64,000 bases of DNA from Ignavibacteriota bacterium (GTDB taxonomy: Bacteria; Bacteroidota; Ignavibacteria; Ignavibacteriales; Melioribacteraceae): assembly GCA_002698995.1 (NCBI GenBank), contig PAAX01000002.1:1-64000 (forward strand). Direction: 5' to 3'. Under the pieces are notes generated by a model that did not search any database, had not been told where the DNA came from, and was given only the letters and a program-made list of their open reading frames with translations. A program made the position numbers and the translations under genes. Positions 61,152 to 64,000 of this stretch are shown piece after piece; within the stretch, counting starts at the first letter, position 1; every line of letters starts with the position of its first letter.

Positions 61152-63629
61152 ATGTCTGTTAAGTATTTCATTATTTTGTTTCTATCTTTCCTAATTACGG
61201 TTCATGCAAATAGCGATAAAACATGGATTAGAGTAAACCAAATTGGATACAAGGAAAACGGAACTAAAATTGCCGTTATCTTGAGTAAAACAGATTTGGA
61301 ACTTGAAAAAATAGAAATCTATAATGCAGTTACCGATGAATTAGTTTTTACATCAGATAAAATAGAATCCTTTGATAATTATCTTAACTTCCCTAAAAGT
61401 TTTAGAGCAGATTTTACAGAATTAAAAACATCCGGCGCATATTACGTAAAAGCAAACACGGTTATCTCTCCAATTTTTAGAATTGGTAATGATGTTTATA
61501 ATGGAACAGCTGATTTTTTACTTAACTATATGAGGCAGCAAAGATGCGGATTTAATCCTTTCTTAAATGACTCTTGTCATGTTAATGATGGATTTAGAAT
61601 TTATCATCCGGCAGATGACTCTTTACATATTGATGTTACAGGAGGCTGGCATGATGCTTCCGATTATCTTCAATATGTTACAACTTCTGCTAATGCTTTA
61701 TTTCAAATGATGTTTGCATTTCAAAATAATCCAAAAGCTTTTAAGGATAATTATAATGCAAAAGGTTTGAAAGGTCCCAATGGTATTCCAGATATTGTTG
61801 ATGAAATAAAATGGGGAATTGACTGGCTGTTGAAGATGAATCCAAATGACATTGAATTTTACAATCAAATTGCCGATGATAGAGACCATATGGGATTTAG
61901 ACTTCCAACATTAGACTCAATTTCTTACGGAAAAAATCTTGAAAGACCTGTTTATCTTGCAACCGGAAAACCGCAAGGAGTTTTTAAACACAATAATAGA
62001 AGCGAAGGATTAGCTTCAACAGTTGGAAAATTTGCTTCTGCATTTGCATTAGCTTCACAAATTCTGAAACCGTATTATCCTGAACTTACGGAAACTTTGA
62101 AAGAGAAATCATTAAATGCTTTTAAAGTTGGGAAAGAAAATCCCGGAGTCTGCCAAACTGCCCCTTGCCGTGCTCCTTATTTTTATGAAGAAGATAATTA
62201 TGTTGATGACATGCAGTTAGCAGCAATTCAGCTTTACAATTTAACTAATGATAAAAACTATCTTGATGAAAGTGCAGAGTTTGGAAGGAAAGAAATAGTT
62301 ACTCCTTGGATGGGAGCCGATACGGCAAAGCATTATCAATGGTATCCGTTTGTGAATCTTGGACATTCCTACATAGCAAATACAAATTCTAATTACTCAG
62401 ATGAATTTGTTAATTATATAAAAATTGGACTTGAAAAAATTTACGAAAGAGCAAATGATAATCCATTTCTAAATGGTATTCCATTTATCTGGTGCTCAAA
62501 CAATTTAATTGCCGCTGCTTTAACTCAATGTCGTATCTATTCCAATATAACAGGTGATGATAAATTTAAGGAAATGGAAAACTCATTATTCGATTGGCTA
62601 TTTGGTGTTAATCCTTGGGGCACAACTATGATTGTTGGACTTCCTGCTTGGGGCGATTATCCATCAGATCCTCATTCAGCTTTTTGGCATAATCATCAAT
62701 ATCAAACTCTAGGAGGATTAGTTGACGGTCCGGTTTACGCTTCAATTTTTAATAAACTTATCGGGATTAAAATTTACAATGGTGATGAATATTCAGAATT
62801 CCAAAATGATTATGTAGTTTATCATGATGATTACGGTGATTACTCTACAAACGAACCGACTATGGACGGAACTGCAAGTCTTTCCTTTTATTTATCTTCT
62901 CTTGAATCAATTGGAAATTCAACTCAAAATAGTCTTGAACTTGATCAAGGAGCAATCGTTCGTGGTGATAATTCAAAAAAAGAAATTGCTCTTGTATTTA
63001 CCGGACATGAATATGCAGAAGGAGGAGAAATAATTAATGAAGTTCTCAATAAACATAATATTAAAGCTGCTTTCTTTTTAACCGGTGATTTTTATCGAAA
63101 TCCAAATCATAAAAATCTTATAGATGAATTAGTCAAAAATAATCATTACTTGGGTGCGCATTCAGATAAGCATCTGCTTTATGCTGATTGGAGTAAGAGA
63201 GACTCTACTTTAATTTCTAAAACCGAGTTTCAATCAGATTTGAAGCAAAATTATCAAGAGATGATACATCATCATATTGATTCCAAAAATGTAAAACTTT
63301 TTCTTCCCCCTTTTGAATGGTATAATGAAGAAATATCTAGTTGGACAAATGAACTAGGACTTCAATTAGTAAATTATTCCAAAGGAACTCTTTCTACCGC
63401 AGATTACACAACTCCAACTATGAAAAACTATAGAAGCTCAAATGAAATATTTGAAAGTATCTTAAGTTATGAAAGGAGTAATTCATTAAATGGTTTTATA
63501 CTTTTAAGCCATATAGGAACTGCTCCTGAAAGAACAGATAAATTTTACAATCAACTCGATAAGTTAATTACTTACTTAATAGAAAAAGGATATAGTTTTA
63601 AAAGAATTGATTTGTTATTAAACGAATAA
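61152..63629 (+). CDS. glycoside hydrolase family 9 fused to a polysaccharide deacetylase-like domain
   Basis: An 825-residue secreted protein. Signal peptide to about residue 20; CelD-N immunoglobulin-like domain (about 23-110: WIRVNQIGYKENGTKIAVIL); GH9 catalytic barrel (about 115-590) with GGWHDASDY (Asp168, Asp171 as base) and the acid Glu568 in STNEPTMDGTASL; then a CE4/NodB-like domain (about 609-820). In the latter HSDKH (His670, His674) keeps the metal pair and FLPPFEWYN matches motif 3, but motif 1 reads FTGHEYAEGG instead of TFDDG. GH9 enzymes cut cellulose, beta-glucans or chito-oligosaccharides; a deacetylase partner suggests a GlcNAc-containing or acetylated polymer. No T9SS domain at the end. 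Confidence 0.9.
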   Translation: MSVKYFIILFLSFLITVHANSDKTWIRVNQIGYKENGTKIAVILSKTDLELEKIEIYNAVTDELVFTSDKIESFDNYLNFPKSFRADFTELKTSGAYYVKANTVISPIFRIGNDVYNGTADFLLNYMRQQRCGFNPFLNDSCHVNDGFRIYHPADDSLHIDVTGGWHDASDYLQYVTTSANALFQMMFAFQNNPKAFKDNYNAKGLKGPNGIPDIVDEIKWGIDWLLKMNPNDIEFYNQIADDRDHMGFRLPTLDSISYGKNLERPVYLATGKPQGVFKHNNRSEGLASTVGKFASAFALASQILKPYYPELTETLKEKSLNAFKVGKENPGVCQTAPCRAPYFYEEDNYVDDMQLAAIQLYNLTNDKNYLDESAEFGRKEIVTPWMGADTAKHYQWYPFVNLGHSYIANTNSNYSDEFVNYIKIGLEKIYERANDNPFLNGIPFIWCSNNLIAAALTQCRIYSNITGDDKFKEMENSLFDWLFGVNPWGTTMIVGLPAWGDYPSDPHSAFWHNHQYQTLGGLVDGPVYASIFNKLIGIKIYNGDEYSEFQNDYVVYHDDYGDYSTNEPTMDGTASLSFYLSSLESIGNSTQNSLELDQGAIVRGDNSKKEIALVFTGHEYAEGGEIINEVLNKHNIKAAFFLTGDFYRNPNHKNLIDELVKNNHYLGAHSDKHLLYADWSKRDSTLISKTEFQSDLKQNYQEMIHHHIDSKNVKLFLPPFEWYNEEISSWTNELGLQLVNYSKGTLSTADYTTPTMKNYRSSNEIFESILSYERSNSLNGFILLSHIGTAPERTDKFYNQLDKLITYLIEKGYSFKRIDLLLNE

Positions 63630-63713
63630 ATTTTTTATTTAAATTTTTGAATAATTTTGTTTCTTAAGAAAATTTTATTTTTTGCGATAATGTGATAATA
63701 AATTAAATAGTAA

Positions 63714-64000
63714 ATGGAAATAAATCGGTTTATAAAATACGTTGCTGCAGGATTAATTTTTATTCTGGCATTTAGTAATTGTGCTTCGGATGAATCTTCA
63801 GAAGAAAGTGCGATTAATAATCTTATGAAAGAACTGGAGAATGTTGATCCGGAGAATATCAGCAATTATGATTTTATAAAAATCGATTCACTTCAAAGGC
63901 TTTCTACAAGAAGAAATTATTTAGACGGTATTGCAAAAGCATATTCATTAAAAGGATCATTTTATTATTACCTAAAAGAATTTGACGTTGCATACAGAAA
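63714..64000 (+). CDS. lipoprotein, partial (cut by window end)
   Basis: An open frame from ATG to the end of the window with no stop (95 codons seen). The N-terminus MEINRFIKYVAAGLIFILAF ends in the lipobox SNC, so Cys23 should be lipidated. An acidic linker (ASDESSEESA) is followed by helices (ISNYDFIKIDSLQRLSTRR, IAKAYSLKGSFYYYLKEFDVAY) that look like the start of tetratricopeptide repeats. It could be a lipoprotein TPR protein or the front of a third TPR kinase. No strong ribosome site. Confidence 0.6.
   Translation, partial: MEINRFIKYVAAGLIFILAFSNCASDESSEESAINNLMKELENVDPENISNYDFIKIDSLQRLSTRRNYLDGIAKAYSLKGSFYYYLKEFDVAYR

Noticed and set aside
61152-63629. T9SS sorting domain on the GH9 protein
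   Set aside because: The C-terminus is the deacetylase-like domain and lacks the NYPNPFNP and KMLLLK pattern.
1-64000. CRISPR arrays, tRNA or rRNA genes, integrases and prophage genes
   Set aside because: No regularly spaced direct repeats, no cloverleaf or rRNA-like stretch and no recombinase motif was noticed; tRNA detection by eye is limited, and a covariance-model scan would be decisive.

Overview
The window is AT-rich chromosomal DNA that looks like a member of Ignavibacteria (Ignavibacteriota/Chlorobi group) or a close relative. The main evidence is four exported proteins that share the C-terminal type IX secretion (T9SS) sorting domain with the YQNYPNPFNPTT signature. The low GC, many TTG starts, TPR-type histidine kinases, a GH9-deacetylase fusion and a four-helix-bundle gene all fit. 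The taxonomic call is inference; no rRNA, tRNA, CRISPR array, IS transposase or phage gene was seen.

Layout. 1-15.7 kb: a small Cys-containing protein, a GIY-YIG protein, a solo CheW, a REC-PAS-PAS histidine kinase, the TrkA-TrkH potassium uptake pair, a family III CoA-transferase, an exported duplicated protein, RfbA, a DUF454 protein, a MATE transporter, a 597-aa coiled-coil protein, a tiny single-helix membrane protein with its own promoter and terminator, a thioredoxin-like protein and a PhoR/PhoB-like two-component pair. 15.7-24.6 kb (minus strand): a probable operon of a zinc-ribbon protein, a lipoprotein and four large T9SS cargo proteins. 24.7-29.6 kb, divergent from it: a 1170-aa receptor kinase with VCBS/FG-GAP repeats and an ASPIC/UnbV-like domain outside the cell and a HATPase domain inside, overlapping an NtrC-type sigma-54 activator. 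I consider this divergent sensor/activator/surface-protein locus the best candidate for an undescribed system.

29.7-41.5 kb: an FAD/Fe-S glycolate/D-lactate-type dehydrogenase, an Xaa-Pro aminopeptidase, an octaheme HAO-family cytochrome c, a short cytochrome c maturation operon (ccmC, a ccmD not obvious at first sight, a Cys-type ccmE, ccmF), a TauE/SafE permease and an unknown protein. 41.5-56.9 kb: two minus-strand heme operons, hemH-hemY-[four-helix-bundle cassette]-hemB-hemL and hemX-hemA-hemC-hemD-hemE-hemN. Together they encode every step from glutamyl-tRNA to protoheme by the C5 and protoporphyrin-dependent route. Between them lie an ATP-grasp enzyme and a TPR histidine kinase. 57.3-64 kb: EttA, a second TPR histidine kinase, a GH9 cellulase fused to a deacetylase-like domain, and the start of a lipoprotein gene cut by the window edge.

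The heme, cytochrome maturation and octaheme cytochrome genes form one functional theme: making heme, attaching it to apocytochromes outside the membrane, and using it in respiratory nitrogen-oxide chemistry. A second theme is sensing of the outside: five histidine kinases, three of them with large extracytoplasmic repeat domains, next to genes for secreted surface proteins and a polysaccharide-degrading enzyme.
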